A stretch of 64,000 nucleotides of DNA from Gammaproteobacteria bacterium (GTDB taxonomy: Bacteria; Pseudomonadota; Gammaproteobacteria; Xanthomonadales; SZUA-36). Shown one piece after another: positions 8,075 to 18,011 of the stretch. Position numbers and translations under genes: made by a program. The notes below the pieces were generated by a model that ran no database searches, was not told the origin of the DNA, and saw nothing but the letters and a program-made list of their open reading frames with translations. The stretch is from NCBI GenBank assembly GCA_030426265.1, contig JAUHYP010000006.1, forward strand, positions 62,001 to 126,000, read 5' to 3'. How positions within the stretch are numbered: the first letter of the stretch is position 1; each line of letters starts with the position of its first letter.

Positions 8075-9286
8075 TCAGCCCCGTTCGGGCAGGAACAGGG
8101 CCTGCAGGTCGTTGCCGAACCGCCATCCCAGCTCGGTCGGCCGGTAGCGCCCCTCCGCCCCGCCCCGCCCATCCGCGACCGGCTCCAGCAGGCCCCGTTC
8201 CAGGGCTTCTTCCAGGGGGTCCGCGATGATTCCGGGTTCGAGCCCGGTCCGCGCCTGGAACCGGGCCAGGGAGAACCCGTCACGCAGGCGCAAGGCGTTG
8301 AGAAAGAACTCGAAGGCCAGGTCCTCGCCCGCCACGGCGTCGTCCATGGCCACGCGCTCACCGGCCAGGTAGCGCTTCGGGTGCCGGACCTTCACCCGGC
8401 GCCGGACCTCCCTCGTCCCCGCCGCCGTCGCCGTCGCCGTCGCCGTCGCCGGCAGGGTGAGTTTGCCGTGCGCCCCGGCGCCGATGCCCAGGTAGTCCCC
8501 GAAATGCCAATAGTTGAGGTTGTGGCGGCTTTCGCGTCCCGGCCGTGACCAGGCGGACACCTCGTACTGGGCGTACCCGGCGGCGCGGAGGGCCTCTCCG
8601 CAGGCTTCCTGCATCGCCCAGCTCTCGTCGTCGTCGGGCAGCACCGGCGGGCGGGCGGCGAATTCGGTGTTGGGCTCGAGGGTCAGCTGGTAATGGCTGA
8701 GGTGGGCCGGTGCCGCTCCCAGCCCCTGGCGCAGGTCCTCCAGGGCCATGTCCACCGACTGGCCCGGCAGGCCGAACATCAGGTCGACGTTGAAGTTGTC
8801 GAGCCCGGCGGCCTGCAGCGAGGCCAGGGCGCGGTGGATGTCCTCCGGGCCGTGGATGCGCCCGAGCGCCGCCAGGCAGCCGGCGTCGAAACTCTGCGCC
8901 CCCAGTGAGACCCGGTTGATGCCGGCTTCACGGTAGGCCGTGAAGCTGTCCCGCTCCACCGTTCCCGGGTTGGCCTCCAGGGTGATCTCGACGTCGGGCG
9001 CGAGCTCCAGCCGCGCGCGCAGGCCCGACAGCAGCGATTCCACCAGGGTCGCGTCGAACAGGCTGGGGGTGCCGCCGCCGAAGTACACCGTGGACACGGG
9101 CCGTCCCCAGACCAGGGGCAGATCGGCCTCCAGGTCCCTCAACAAGGCCTCGACGTACTCCGCCCCGGGCAAGGCGCCTTTCAGGGCATGGGAGTTGAAG
9201 TCGCAATAGGGGCACTTGCGCACGCACCAGGGCAGGTGCACGTACAGGCCCAGGGGCGGCAGTCCCGGACCCGATTCAGGCGCCAT
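8075..9286 (-). CDS. hemW: Radical SAM heme chaperone HemW (coproporphyrinogen III oxidase-like)
   Basis: 403 aa. The radical SAM CX3CX2C cluster CVRKCPYC lies near residues 20-27, followed by FGGGTPSLF and the EANPGT and [12 protein letters not shown]-like segments of the HemN/HemW family ([12 protein letters not shown] here). HemW-type proteins lack the coproporphyrinogen oxidase activity of HemN and are thought to deliver heme. The start at 9286 (MAPESG) overlaps the rdgB stop by 11 nt. An upstream ATG at 9316 is also possible. A run of Ala-Thr repeats around residue 285 comes from a hexanucleotide repeat in the gene, in a loop between conserved blocks. Downstream of rph-rdgB in one operon. 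Confidence 0.93.
   Translation of the reverse strand: MAPESGPGLPPLGLYVHLPWCVRKCPYCDFNSHALKGALPGAEYVEALLRDLEADLPLVWGRPVSTVYFGGGTPSLFDATLVESLLSGLRARLELAPDVEITLEANPGTVERDSFTAYREAGINRVSLGAQSFDAGCLAALGRIHGPEDIHRALASLQAAGLDNFNVDLMFGLPGQSVDMALEDLRQGLGAAPAHLSHYQLTLEPNTEFAARPPVLPDDDESWAMQEACGEALRAAGYAQYEVSAWSRPGRESRHNLNYWHFGDYLGIGAGAHGKLTLPATATATATAAGTREVRRRVKVRHPKRYLAGERVAMDDAVAGEDLAFEFFLNALRLRDGFSLARFQARTGLEPGIIADPLEEALERGLLEPVADGRGGAEGRYRPTELGWRFGNDLQALFLPERG
8424..8451. repeat. Hexanucleotide tandem repeat inside hemW
   Basis: Four and a half copies of GCCGTC in tandem. They encode an in-frame Ala-Thr repeat of HemW. The unit length keeps the frame, so copy number changes would lengthen or shorten the loop without killing the gene. 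Confidence 0.85.
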
Positions 9287-9905
9287 CGCGCTCCTCGTGA
9301 CGCAGGGCCTCCGCAAGGGCGGCCGCGGCCTGGCCGCGATGGCTCAGCCGGTTCTTGGTTTCCGGCGGCAGTTCCGCGGACGCGCATCCCTCGGAGGGCA
9401 CGAAGAACAGGGGGTCGTAGCCGAAGCCGTTGGCGCCGCGCGGGCTCATCAGGATGCGGCCGAGCCAGGCACCGGTGGCCACGAGGGGCGCCGGGTCCCG
9501 GGGACTGCGCAGGTACACCATTGCGCAGAAGAAATGCGCCGCGCGCCGGTCGCCGGAGAACGCATTCATCTCCTGCAGCAGCCGGGCGTTGTTGGCCGAA
9601 TCCGTGCCCTCGCGGCTGAACCGCGCGGAATGGATGCCCGGCTCCCCATCCAGGGCGGGCACCACCAGGCCGGAGTCGTCGGCAATCGCGGGCAGTCCCG
9701 TGTGGCGCGCGGCGTTGCGCGCCTTGAGCAGGGCGTTTTCCAGGAAGCTCAGGCCGGTCTCGTCCGCTTCAGGGACATCCCACTCGGACTGGGAACGCAG
9801 GGTGAACCCCAGGGGCGAGAGCAGCTCGCGCATCTCGACCAGCTTGCCCGAGTTGCCGCTGGCCAGCACGACTTCGCTCGTCACCGTGGCATCCCCGCCC
9901 CCCAT
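9276..9905 (-). CDS. rdgB: XTP/dITP diphosphatase (Ham1/RdgB)
   Basis: 209 aa from the ATG at 9905. It removes non-canonical purine triphosphates such as dITP and XTP. The family signature VLASGNSGKLVEMRELL is near residue 13, with ENALLKARNAA, ADDSGLVVPALDGEPGIHSARF and the late GANGFGYDPLFFVP and LSHRGQA blocks all intact. A GTG at 9884 (VTSEVV) is an equally credible start, since it lies 7 residues upstream of the first conserved block. Between rph and hemW in a minus-strand operon, matching the order in many gammaproteobacteria. Confidence 0.95.
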   Translation of the reverse strand: MGGGDATVTSEVVLASGNSGKLVEMRELLSPLGFTLRSQSEWDVPEADETGLSFLENALLKARNAARHTGLPAIADDSGLVVPALDGEPGIHSARFSREGTDSANNARLLQEMNAFSGDRRAAHFFCAMVYLRSPRDPAPLVATGAWLGRILMSPRGANGFGYDPLFFVPSEGCASAELPPETKNRLSHRGQAAAALAEALRHEERDGA

Positions 9906-9915
9906 GCAACCGGCC

Positions 9916-10632
9916 TCAGCCCGCCAGCGCCCGGGCCTGGGCCTCGAGCAGGGTTTCGATGCCCTGCCCCGCCAGGTCCAGCAGGCGGTCGAGTTCCTCG
10001 CGGCGGAAGGCGTGCCCCTCGGCCGTGCCCTGGACCTCGATGAACCCCCCACCATCGTTCATGACCACGTTCATGTCGGTCTCCGCCGTCGAATCCTCGG
10101 CATAGTCGAGGTCGAGCACCGGGGTGTTCTTGTAGATCCCCACGGAGACGGCCGCCACCTGGCCGTGGATGGGACTGCGCTCGATGCGGCCCTTCGATTC
10201 CAGCCAGCGACAGGCATCCACCAGGGCCACGTAGGCGCCGGTGATGGCGGCCGTGCGCGTTCCGCCGTCCGCCTGGAGCACGTCACAGTCCAGGGTGATG
10301 GTGCGTTCGCCGATGGCGGCGAGGTCGACCACGGCGCGCAGGGAGCGGCCGATCAGGCGCTGGATCTCGAGCGTCCGCCCACCCTGCTTGCCGCTGTTGG
10401 CCTCACGGCGCATGCGGCTGCCGGTGGAGCGTGGCAGCATCCCGTACTCGGCCGTCACCCAGCCTTCATTGCGGTTGCGCAGCCACGGCGGCACGCGGTC
10501 CTCCACCGAAGCGGTGCACAGCACCTGCGTGTTGCCACAGGCGATCAGCACCGAACCCTCCGCGTGCATGGTGTACTGGCGCTCGATGCGCACCGGGCGC
10601 AGCTCGTCGTGATTTCTCTGGCTCGGGCGCAT
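9916..10632 (-). CDS. rph: Ribonuclease PH
   Basis: 238 aa, starting [14 protein letters not shown] as in the family. Phosphorolytic 3'-5' exoribonuclease that trims tRNA 3' ends. Visible blocks: [16 protein letters not shown] (about 38-53), [19 protein letters not shown], and [20 protein letters not shown] with the catalytic Asp region. The length is close to the E. coli protein. The upstream in-frame extension to 10728 is rejected because it lacks similarity. Divergent from yicC, separated by 98 nt that must hold both promoters. Confidence 0.96.
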   Translation of the reverse strand: MRPSQRNHDELRPVRIERQYTMHAEGSVLIACGNTQVLCTASVEDRVPPWLRNRNEGWVTAEYGMLPRSTGSRMRREANSGKQGGRTLEIQRLIGRSLRAVVDLAAIGERTITLDCDVLQADGGTRTAAITGAYVALVDACRWLESKGRIERSPIHGQVAAVSVGIYKNTPVLDLDYAEDSTAETDMNVVMNDGGGFIEVQGTAEGHAFRREELDRLLDLAGQGIETLLEAQARALAG

Positions 10633-10730
10633 GGATCCTCCGGCTGGGTGCGCTTGAAACTTCCACGCGGGTTCTGCTCCCGCGGCGTTGCCGTTACCAT
10701 TGTGCCACTGCCTGCCACGCGGAACCAAAG

Positions 10731-11600
10731 ATGATCAGGAGCATGACCGGCTTCGCCGCCAGCGAACGGCAATACCCCTTCGGGCGCCTGAGCTGGGAGG
10801 TGCGAAGCGTCAACCACCGCTACCTGGAATACAGCCTGCGCCTGCCGGAAGAGTTCCGCATCCTCGAGCCGAAGGTGCGTGACATCCTGGGCCGCTACGT
10901 CAAGCGCGGGAAGATCGACGCCACGCTGCGCTTCCACGAGATGGCCGGCGGCGCCGGCGGCGGCGTGGCCCTGAACCGCGATCTCGCCGCCCGGCTGCTC
11001 GAGATCCACGAGGAACTGGCCGTCATGGCCGGCAGCGAGCAGGAAGTGAGTGTGGACCGCCTGATGCGCTGGCCCGGGGTGGTTACCGAACAGCTACCCG
11101 ATCCCGACAACCTCCATGCCGCCGCCCTGGAACTGCTGGAGGCCGCCGCGGCCGACCTGGTGAAGGTCCGCGCCCGCGAGGGTGAAAAGATGGCGGAAAT
11201 GGTGGGCGAGCGACTCGACGGCGTCGCCGCGCTCACCCTCCAGGTGCGGGAATGGCTGCCCGAGATCCGCGCCGCGCTGCGCGAGCGCATGGCCGAACGC
11301 GTCGCCGATCTGGGCGCCAATCTCGACGCCGATCGCCTCGAGGCCGAAGTGGCGGTGCTGGCCCAGAAGATGGACGTGGACGAGGAACTCGACCGCCTCG
11401 ACGCGCATGTCGTCGAAACCCGCCGCACGCTGGAACGCGACAAGCCCGTGGGGCGACGGCTGGACTTCCTCATGCAGGAGTTCAACCGCGAGTCGAACAC
11501 GCTCAGCTCCAAATCCGTGGACCAGCGCACCACCCAGGCGGCAGTGGACCTGAAGGTGCTGATCGAGCAGATGCGCGAGCAGGTGCAGAATGTCGAGTGA
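10731..11600 (+). CDS. yicC: YicC/YloC family endoribonuclease
   Basis: 289 aa. Starts [12 protein letters not shown], the family signature, with [18 protein letters not shown] at about 27-44. The C-terminal half has the conserved [16 protein letters not shown] and [22 protein letters not shown] blocks (about 210-270). Recent family work describes YicC as an RNase linked to small-RNA decay. The product is cytoplasmic and forms oligomers in relatives. It is first in a plus-strand run with gmk, rpoZ and spoT; its end overlaps gmk by 11 nt. Confidence 0.94.
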   Translation: MIRSMTGFAASERQYPFGRLSWEVRSVNHRYLEYSLRLPEEFRILEPKVRDILGRYVKRGKIDATLRFHEMAGGAGGGVALNRDLAARLLEIHEELAVMAGSEQEVSVDRLMRWPGVVTEQLPDPDNLHAAALELLEAAAADLVKVRAREGEKMAEMVGERLDGVAALTLQVREWLPEIRAALRERMAERVADLGANLDADRLEAEVAVLAQKMDVDEELDRLDAHVVETRRTLERDKPVGRRLDFLMQEFNRESNTLSSKSVDQRTTQAAVDLKVLIEQMREQVQNVE

Positions 11601-12231
11601 GGCCGAGGCCGACGAGCGGGGCCGCCTGTTCATCGTGGCCGCGCCCTCCGGGGCCGGCAAGACCAGCCTGGTGAACGCCCTGGTCGCGGACGACCCGCGC
11701 CTGGTGATCTCGGTGTCCTACACCACGCGCGCGCCGCGGCCCGGCGAGACCGACGGCGTCCACTACCACTTCGTCACCCCGGGGAATTTCGGGCGGCGCC
11801 TCGAGCGGGACGAGTTCCTGGAGCACGCCGAGGTCTTCGGCCACTCCTACGGCACCCACCGCGAGACCACTGAATCCATCCTGGCCACCGGGCAGGACGT
11901 GATCCTGGAAATCGACTGGCAGGGCGCCCGCCAGGTCAAGGCGTCCTTTCCCGCCTGCCTGTCGATCTTCATCCTCCCGCCGTCGGTGGCGGAGCTGCGT
12001 CAGCGCCTCGGCGCCCGGGCACAGGATTCCGAGGCGGTCATCCAACGGCGCATGGGGGAGGCGCGCGCCGAACTGTCCCACTGCGAGGAGTTCGACGTCG
12101 TGGTCGTCAACGACGATTTCGACACCGCGCTGCAGGACTTGCGGGCCGTCATCGCGCACGGCCGCGGCGAGGGTGATTTCGAACAACAGCCCTTCAAGGA
12201 GTTACTGGCGGAACTGCTTGAAAATGAGTAG
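11590..12231 (+). CDS. gmk: Guanylate kinase
   Basis: 213 aa. P-loop [10 protein letters not shown] at about 17-26, then [22 protein letters not shown] with the GMP-binding Ser/Arg/Tyr residues, then [13 protein letters not shown]. Converts GMP to GDP with ATP and feeds the GTP and ppGpp pools. The ATG lies inside the 3' end of yicC. Neighbouring rpoZ and spoT reproduce the E. coli gmk-rpoZ-spoT order. Confidence 0.97.
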   Translation: MSSEAEADERGRLFIVAAPSGAGKTSLVNALVADDPRLVISVSYTTRAPRPGETDGVHYHFVTPGNFGRRLERDEFLEHAEVFGHSYGTHRETTESILATGQDVILEIDWQGARQVKASFPACLSIFILPPSVAELRQRLGARAQDSEAVIQRRMGEARAELSHCEEFDVVVVNDDFDTALQDLRAVIAHGRGEGDFEQQPFKELLAELLENE

Positions 12232-12275
12232 AATTGAAAGCTTCGCTCTGCATAAAACCGAACTCAGGAAGACCC

Positions 12276-12539
12276 ATGGCACGCATTACCGTTGAAGACT
12301 GTCTCGACAATGTGAACAACCGCTTCGAGCTGGTGCTCACCGCCACCCGCCGCGCCCGCCAGATCGGCCACGGCGCCGACCCCATGGTCAAGGAAGAAAA
12401 CGACAAGCCGACCGTGATCGCACTGCGCGAAATCGCGTCCGGCCTGATCGACGCCGACAAGGTGGAAATGATCCAGGCCGAGATCGAAGCCGCCGAGGTG
12501 TTCGATACGGGCGACCTGGAGGAAGACCCCACTCTCTGA
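12276..12539 (+). CDS. rpoZ: RNA polymerase omega subunit
   Basis: 87 aa starting [20 protein letters not shown], the canonical omega N-terminus, followed by the RRARQI helix and the [13 protein letters not shown] block (about 45-60). Omega binds beta-prime, assists polymerase assembly and forms part of ppGpp site 1. The start at 12276 is preferred to an in-frame ATG at 12234 because the upstream codons show no omega similarity. Ten nt upstream of spoT. Confidence 0.97.
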   Translation: MARITVEDCLDNVNNRFELVLTATRRARQIGHGADPMVKEENDKPTVIALREIASGLIDADKVEMIQAEIEAAEVFDTGDLEEDPTL

Positions 12540-12549
12540 CGGAGTCCCC

Positions 12550-14667
12550 ATGCTGGCGACCTCGAGCCTGCCGGAGCCGGTCCTGGAACTCCGGGACCTC
12601 CTGAACACCTACCTCGAGCCCGACAAGGTCGCTGTCATTCTCCGTGCGTTCGAGGTCGGCGCCGAGGCCCATGAGGGCCAGACGCGCAAGACCGGCGAGC
12701 CGTACATCCTCCATCCCGTCGCGGTGGCCAGCATCCTGGCCAAGCTGCGCATGGACCACCACAGCGTCGCCGCCGCGGTGCTGCACGACACCATCGAGGA
12801 CACGCCCCTCACCAAGGAGGAGATCCACGAGTCCTTCGGCAGCGAGGTCGCCGAACTGGTGGATGGCGTCACCAAGCTGGACAAGATGAAGTTCCGCACC
12901 CGCCAGGAGGCGGATGCGGAAAGCTTCCGCAAGATGCTGCTGGCCATGTCCCGCGACCTGCGGGTGATCTTCATCAAGCTGGCCGACCGCCTGCACAACA
13001 TGCGCACCCTGGGCGCCATGTCGCCGCAGTCGCGGCGGCGCATCGCGCGGGAGACCCTGGAGGTCTACGCGCCCATCGCCGACCGCCTCGGCATGAACGA
13101 ACTCAAGTCCGAGCTCGAGGACCTGGGTTTCGCCAACTACCACCCCTGGCGCCACAACACCATCGCCGAGCACGTCCAGGAAGTGACGGGCAACCGCGAG
13201 GAAGTGATCGAGAGCATCCGCAAGGCGCTGGTGCGCAAGATGAGCGAAACCGGCGTGCCCTGCCGCATCATCGGGCGCGAGAAGACGCCCTACAGCATCT
13301 ACCGCAAGATGCTGGCCCGGGACCTGTCCTTCTCCGAGGTGATGGACGTCTACGCCTTCCGCATCGTCACCCAGTCGGAACCGCACTGCTACATGGCCCT
13401 GGGCGCCGCCCATGCGCTGTACCAGCCACGACCGGGCCGCTTCAAGGACTACATCGCCCTGCCCAAGGCCAACGGCTACCAGAGCCTGCACACGGTGCTG
13501 AGCAGCCCTTATGGCCTGCCGGTGGAGATCCAGATCCGCACCGAGGAGATGGACATCACGGCGGAAAAGGGCGCCGCCGCGCACTGGCAGTACAAGAGCG
13601 GCGAAACCAACGCGGGCACGGCCCAGGTACGGGCCCGCGAATGGCTGATGCAGCTGGTGGACGTGCAGCGCCACACGGGCGATTCACTGGAGTTCCTGGA
13701 CGGGGCCAAGTCCGACCTGTTCCCGGACGAGATCTTCGTGTTCACGCCCAAGGGCAAGATCATCGACCTGCGGCGCAACGCCACCGCGCTGGATTTCGCC
13801 TACGCCATCCACACCGACGTGGGCAACCACACGCGCAGCGTCCTCGTGGACAAGACCGAGGTGCCGTTGTCGACCCGGCTGGACCATGGCCAGACCGTGG
13901 AGGTGGTCACCGACCCCGACACCCGGCCGACCCCTGAATGGCTGGATTTCGTCGCCACCGCCAAGGCGCGCACGGCCATCCGCCATTACATCAAGTCGCT
14001 GGAGTCGAAGGACACCGTGCGCCTGGGTCTGCACATGCTGGAGTCGGCGCTGAACGCGCGCGGGCATACCCTGGACGACGTCGACCAGGAACAGTTCGAC
14101 GCCTTCCTGGCCGACAACCAGCTCGAGCGCCAGGAGGACCTGTTCCGCGAACTCGCCCTCGGCAACCTGCTGGTCAAGGTGGTGGCCGCCCGGCTCGCGC
14201 CCGAAGCGGGCGAAGGCAAGGCGGAGGCCCTGGAAATCGCCGGCTCCGAGGGCAGCGTGGTGGACTTCGGCGCCTGCTGCCATCCCATCCCCGGCGACGC
14301 CATCATGGGGTACGTGTCCGCGGGCAAGGGCGTGGTCGTACACCGCACCACCTGCCGCAACGTGCGAGAGCTGCGCAAGCACCCCGACCGCTGCCTGGAA
14401 GTGCGCTGGGCCGCCATCACCCACAGCCTGTTCCCCGTGGCGCTGCGCGTGATCAGCCAGAACGTGCCGGGCAGCCTGGCGAACATCTCCGGCAGCATCA
14501 ACGAGGCCGGCAGCAACATCGAAAAGGTCGAACAACCCGAAGCCAACCCCGAAACCGCCACGCTCTGGTTCACCATCTCGGTCGAAGACCGCGACCACAT
14601 GGCCCGCGTGATCCGTCGCCTGCGGCGCAACCGCGTCGTCCTGAAGGTGAACCGGGTGGCGAGCTGA
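12550..14667 (+). CDS. spoT: Bifunctional (p)ppGpp synthetase/hydrolase SpoT
   Basis: 705 aa, four-domain Rel/Spo protein. The N-terminal HD hydrolase domain shows GEPYILHPVAVA and HDTIEDT (about 78-84). The synthetase domain carries RFKDYIALPKANGYQSLHT (about 297-315). A TGS domain starts at IFVFTPKGKI (about 396), and a C-terminal ACT domain ends the protein. The intact HD motif supports hydrolase activity; the synthetase motif is also intact, as in SpoT. A GGAG ribosome-binding site lies 5 nt before the ATG. Operon with rpoZ and gmk places ppGpp metabolism beside its target subunit and GTP supply. Confidence 0.96.
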   Translation: MLATSSLPEPVLELRDLLNTYLEPDKVAVILRAFEVGAEAHEGQTRKTGEPYILHPVAVASILAKLRMDHHSVAAAVLHDTIEDTPLTKEEIHESFGSEVAELVDGVTKLDKMKFRTRQEADAESFRKMLLAMSRDLRVIFIKLADRLHNMRTLGAMSPQSRRRIARETLEVYAPIADRLGMNELKSELEDLGFANYHPWRHNTIAEHVQEVTGNREEVIESIRKALVRKMSETGVPCRIIGREKTPYSIYRKMLARDLSFSEVMDVYAFRIVTQSEPHCYMALGAAHALYQPRPGRFKDYIALPKANGYQSLHTVLSSPYGLPVEIQIRTEEMDITAEKGAAAHWQYKSGETNAGTAQVRAREWLMQLVDVQRHTGDSLEFLDGAKSDLFPDEIFVFTPKGKIIDLRRNATALDFAYAIHTDVGNHTRSVLVDKTEVPLSTRLDHGQTVEVVTDPDTRPTPEWLDFVATAKARTAIRHYIKSLESKDTVRLGLHMLESALNARGHTLDDVDQEQFDAFLADNQLERQEDLFRELALGNLLVKVVAARLAPEAGEGKAEALEIAGSEGSVVDFGACCHPIPGDAIMGYVSAGKGVVVHRTTCRNVRELRKHPDRCLEVRWAAITHSLFPVALRVISQNVPGSLANISGSINEAGSNIEKVEQPEANPETATLWFTISVEDRDHMARVIRRLRRNRVVLKVNRVAS

Positions 14668-14677
14668 GAGCGCATTC

Positions 14678-15070
14678 ATGCCCAAGACCATCCTCACCAC
14701 ACCCGACGCCCCCGCCGCCATCGGCACTTACTCCCAGGCCGTACGCCACGGGGACCTCGTGTTCCTGTCCGGGCAGATTCCCCTGGACCCGGCGACCATG
14801 GACGTCGTGGACGGCGGCATCGAGGCGCAGGTGCGGCGGGTGTTCGACAACCTCGCCGCGGTGTGCGCGGCGGGCGGCGGCGGGCTGGACGACATCATCA
14901 AGCTCAATGTCTTTCTCACGGACATGGGCGACTTCCCGGTGGTCAACGCCGTGATGGGCGAACGCTTCAACGAGCCCTTTCCGGCGCGCGCGGCCGTGGG
15001 CGTGGCCGCGCTGCCGCGCGGCGTGACGGTCGAGATGGAAGCCGTAATGGCCGTGCCGGGTGACCGCTGA
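14678..15070 (+). CDS. ridA: RidA family enamine/imine deaminase
   Basis: 130 aa. Family features: GTYSQAVRHGDLVFLSGQIPLDP (about 17-39, split across two strands of the fold), the central NLAAVCAAGGGGLDDIIKLNVFL block, and the terminal AVGVAALPRGVTVEMEAV. RidA hydrolyses reactive enamines made by PLP enzymes. Just downstream of spoT, as in many gammaproteobacteria, and overlapping recG by 11 nt. Confidence 0.95.
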   Translation: MPKTILTTPDAPAAIGTYSQAVRHGDLVFLSGQIPLDPATMDVVDGGIEAQVRRVFDNLAAVCAAGGGGLDDIIKLNVFLTDMGDFPVVNAVMGERFNEPFPARAAVGVAALPRGVTVEMEAVMAVPGDR

Positions 15071-17132
15071 GGCGCTCGAAACCCTCGAGGGCGTCGGCCC
15101 GAAGCTGGCGGAGCGGCTGCAGGGCCTGGGAATCCACTCGGTCCCTGACCTGCTGTTCCATCTCCCCCTCCGATACGAAGACCGCACCCGCCTGCAGCCC
15201 ATCGGCGGCCTGCTGCCCGGCCTGCCGGCACAGGTGGAAGGCGAGGTCGAGCACGCCTCCGTCGTCCGTGGCCGCCGCCCCATGCTGGTGGTCTCCCTGG
15301 CCGACGGCACCGGACGGATCACCCTTCGCTTCTTCCACTTCCGGGGCCACCAGGCCCGGCAACTGGGCAAGGGCACGCGCCTGCGCTGCTACGGGGAGGT
15401 CCGGCCCGGCTTTCGCGGACTGGAGATGGTCCACCCCCACTACGCACGCATTCTGCCGGGCCAGGAACCGCCACTGGCCGACCGTCTCACACCCGTGTAT
15501 CCCAGCACCGAGGGCCTGGGCCAGCAGACCTGGCTGAGGCTCAGCGAGCAGGCGCTGGCGCGTCTCGACGACGGCGCACTGGCCCTGGATGAACTGCTGC
15601 CGGGGCGCATGCTGGAGAACCTGCGCCTGCCGTCCCTGCCCGCCGCCCTGCGGCTGATCCACCGCCCGCCCCCCGGCGAGAATGTGGCGGCGCTGCTGGC
15701 GCGCGACCACCCGGCCCAGCACCGCCTGGCCATGGAGGAACTGCTGGCGCACAACCTCAGCATGCGCCTGCTGCGCCAGCGCCAGCGCGCCCGCGACGCG
15801 ATCCCGCTGGCGCCCGCAGCGGACCTCGAGCAGGCCCTGCGGGACGCCCTGCCCTTCGAGCTCACGGGCGCGCAGGCCCGGGTGCTCGAGGAAATCGGCA
15901 GTGACCTCGCTGCGACGCACCCGATGTTGCGCCTGGTGCACGGCGACGTGGGCTCGGGCAAAACCGTGGTGGCGGCCCTGGCTGCCCTGCGCGCCGTGGG
16001 TAACGGGGTGCAGGTGGCCGTGGTCGCACCCACGGAGATCCTGGCCGAGCAGCACCTCAGGACCTTTTCCGAATGGCTGGGGCCGCTGGGCGTCGAGCCG
16101 GTGTGGCTGACCAGCAAGGTCAAGGGCAAGGCCCGTACCGCCGCCCTGGAGGCCATCGCCGGCGGCGCCGGCGTGGTGGTCGGCACCCACGCCCTGATGC
16201 AGGAAGGTGTGGCCTTCGACCGGCTCGGCCTGGTCATCGTGGACGAACAGCACCGCTTCGGCGTGGGCCAGCGGATGGCGCTGATGGGCAAGGGCGATGA
16301 CGGGCACGTCCGCCCACACCAGCTCATCATGACCGCCACGCCCATTCCCCGGACCCTGGCCATGACCGCCTATGCCGGGCTGGAGGTTTCGGTCATCGAC
16401 GAACTGCCCAAAGGACGCAAACCCGTCACCACCGCGGTCATCTCCGCCGACCGCCGCGAGGCCGTCGTGGCGCGCGTGGCCGAGGCCTGCACCGGCGGCC
16501 GCCAGGCCTACTGGGTCTGCACCCTGATCGAGGAGTCGGAGGCCGTGGAGGCCCAGGCCGCGCAGGAAGTGGCCGACGAGCTGGCGGCGCGTCTCGGCGG
16601 ACTGCGCATCGGCCTGGTGCACGGACGTCTGAAGCCTGCGGAAAAGCAGGGCGTGATGGACGCCTTCAAGGCCGGCGACCTCGACCTGCTGGTGGCCACC
16701 ACGGTCATCGAGGTGGGCGTTGACGTTCCCAACGCTTCACTGATGATCATCGAGAATGCCGAGCGGCTCGGGTTGTCCCAGCTGCACCAGCTTCGCGGCC
16801 GCGTGGGGCGGGGCTCGGCGCGCTCTTCCTGTGTCCTGCTCTATAGTTCGCCAATCGGCGAAATGGCGAAGCAGCGCCTGGAGATCATGCGCGAGACCCA
16901 GGACGGCTTCCGCATCGCCGAGAAGGACCTGGAGCTACGCGGTCCCGGCGAGGTGCTCGGCACCCGGCAGACCGGGCTGGTGCAGTTCCGCGTCGCCGAC
17001 CTGGCCCGGGACGCGCACCTGCTCGACCGCATTCCACCCGTGGCCGAGGACCTCATCGCCAATCACCCGGGCCAGGTGCGGCGCCTGGTTCGCCGCTGGA
17101 TCGGCGACTCGGCGCGCTTCGCCGGGGTGTGA
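15060..17132 (+). CDS. recG: ATP-dependent DNA helicase RecG
   Basis: 690 aa, GTG start inside the end of ridA. The N-terminal wedge/OB domain begins at ETLEGVGPKLAERLQ. Helicase motifs follow: GDVGSGKTVVAALAAL (Walker A, about 297), the DEQHRFG form of the DEAD box (about 396), TATPIPRTLAM (motif III), and the C-terminal TTVIEVGVDVPNA and QLHQLRGRVGR (motifs V and VI). A branch-migration enzyme that processes stalled forks. Length is typical. Confidence 0.97.
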   Translation: MTAEALETLEGVGPKLAERLQGLGIHSVPDLLFHLPLRYEDRTRLQPIGGLLPGLPAQVEGEVEHASVVRGRRPMLVVSLADGTGRITLRFFHFRGHQARQLGKGTRLRCYGEVRPGFRGLEMVHPHYARILPGQEPPLADRLTPVYPSTEGLGQQTWLRLSEQALARLDDGALALDELLPGRMLENLRLPSLPAALRLIHRPPPGENVAALLARDHPAQHRLAMEELLAHNLSMRLLRQRQRARDAIPLAPAADLEQALRDALPFELTGAQARVLEEIGSDLAATHPMLRLVHGDVGSGKTVVAALAALRAVGNGVQVAVVAPTEILAEQHLRTFSEWLGPLGVEPVWLTSKVKGKARTAALEAIAGGAGVVVGTHALMQEGVAFDRLGLVIVDEQHRFGVGQRMALMGKGDDGHVRPHQLIMTATPIPRTLAMTAYAGLEVSVIDELPKGRKPVTTAVISADRREAVVARVAEACTGGRQAYWVCTLIEESEAVEAQAAQEVADELAARLGGLRIGLVHGRLKPAEKQGVMDAFKAGDLDLLVATTVIEVGVDVPNASLMIIENAERLGLSQLHQLRGRVGRGSARSSCVLLYSSPIGEMAKQRLEIMRETQDGFRIAEKDLELRGPGEVLGTRQTGLVQFRVADLARDAHLLDRIPPVAEDLIANHPGQVRRLVRRWIGDSARFAGV

Positions 17133-17180
17133 ACCGCCACGCTTGCTAGACTTCTTCGAGGATCACAAGGGAATCGCGCC

Positions 17181-18011
17181 ATGACCGACGAGCATCGAGA
17201 GAACGGGGACGAGGACGGAGACAGCGGGGGCAACGGCTTCAGCCACAAGAAGGAGCTCAAGCGCCTCCAGGTCGAGTTGTGCAAATTGCAGGGCTGGCTC
17301 CAGGAAACCGGAGAGCGCGGCATCGTGATCTTCGAGGGCCGGGATTCGGCCGGCAAGGGCGGCATGATCGGCACCATCCAGGAACGCGTCAGCCAGCGCG
17401 TGTTTCGCGGCGTCGCTTTGCCCAAGCCCTCGCGGGAGGAATCCACCCAGTGGTATTTCCAGCGCTACGTCGAGCACTTCCCCTCGGCGGGCGAGCTCGT
17501 GCTGTTCGACCGCAGCTGGTACAACCGCGCCGGTGTGGAACGGGTGATGGGCTTCTGCTCGGAAGAGCAGCTGCAGCGCTTCTACCGCAACGTGCCCAGC
17601 TTCGAACGCGCCCTGGTCACTTCCGGAATCAGGCTGATCAAGTACTGGCTGGAAATCGACCAGGACGTGCAATGCCAGCGCCTGCTGGAGCGCCTCGAGG
17701 ACCCGCGCAAGTACTGGAAGCTCAGCCCGATGGACCTCGAGGCCCAGCCGCGCTGGTACGACTATTCCCGCGCCCGGGACGCGATGTTCGAGCACACGGA
17801 CATCGAGGAAGCGCCCTGGTTCGTCGTGCCGTCCAACGACCAGAAGACCGCGCGACTGAACTGCATCGCCCACCTGCTGGACCAGTTCGACTACGACGGC
17901 CACGACTACGAGTCCCTGGACGTGGACGCCATTCCCGGAATCGACGACAGCAAGGCCTACGACGACCGCGCGAGCCTGGCGCGCGCGAAGACGGTGCCGC
18001 AGCGGTACTAG
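17181..18011 (+). CDS. ppk2: Polyphosphate kinase 2
   Basis: 276 aa. Walker A FEGRDSAGKGGMIGTI (about 50-65), Walker B VLFDRSWYNRAGVERVMGFC (about 110-129, quoted as key residues D and R), and the PPK2-type RYVEHFP and WKLSPMDLEA segments. The family transfers phosphate between polyphosphate and nucleoside mono- or diphosphates. The EGRDSAGKGG form of Walker A and the roughly 276-aa single-domain length suit class I, which favours making GTP or ATP from polyphosphate. It follows spoT and recG on the same strand and ends in a 4-nt convergent overlap with the next gene. Confidence 0.9.
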   Translation: MTDEHRENGDEDGDSGGNGFSHKKELKRLQVELCKLQGWLQETGERGIVIFEGRDSAGKGGMIGTIQERVSQRVFRGVALPKPSREESTQWYFQRYVEHFPSAGELVLFDRSWYNRAGVERVMGFCSEEQLQRFYRNVPSFERALVTSGIRLIKYWLEIDQDVQCQRLLERLEDPRKYWKLSPMDLEAQPRWYDYSRARDAMFEHTDIEEAPWFVVPSNDQKTARLNCIAHLLDQFDYDGHDYESLDVDAIPGIDDSKAYDDRASLARAKTVPQRY

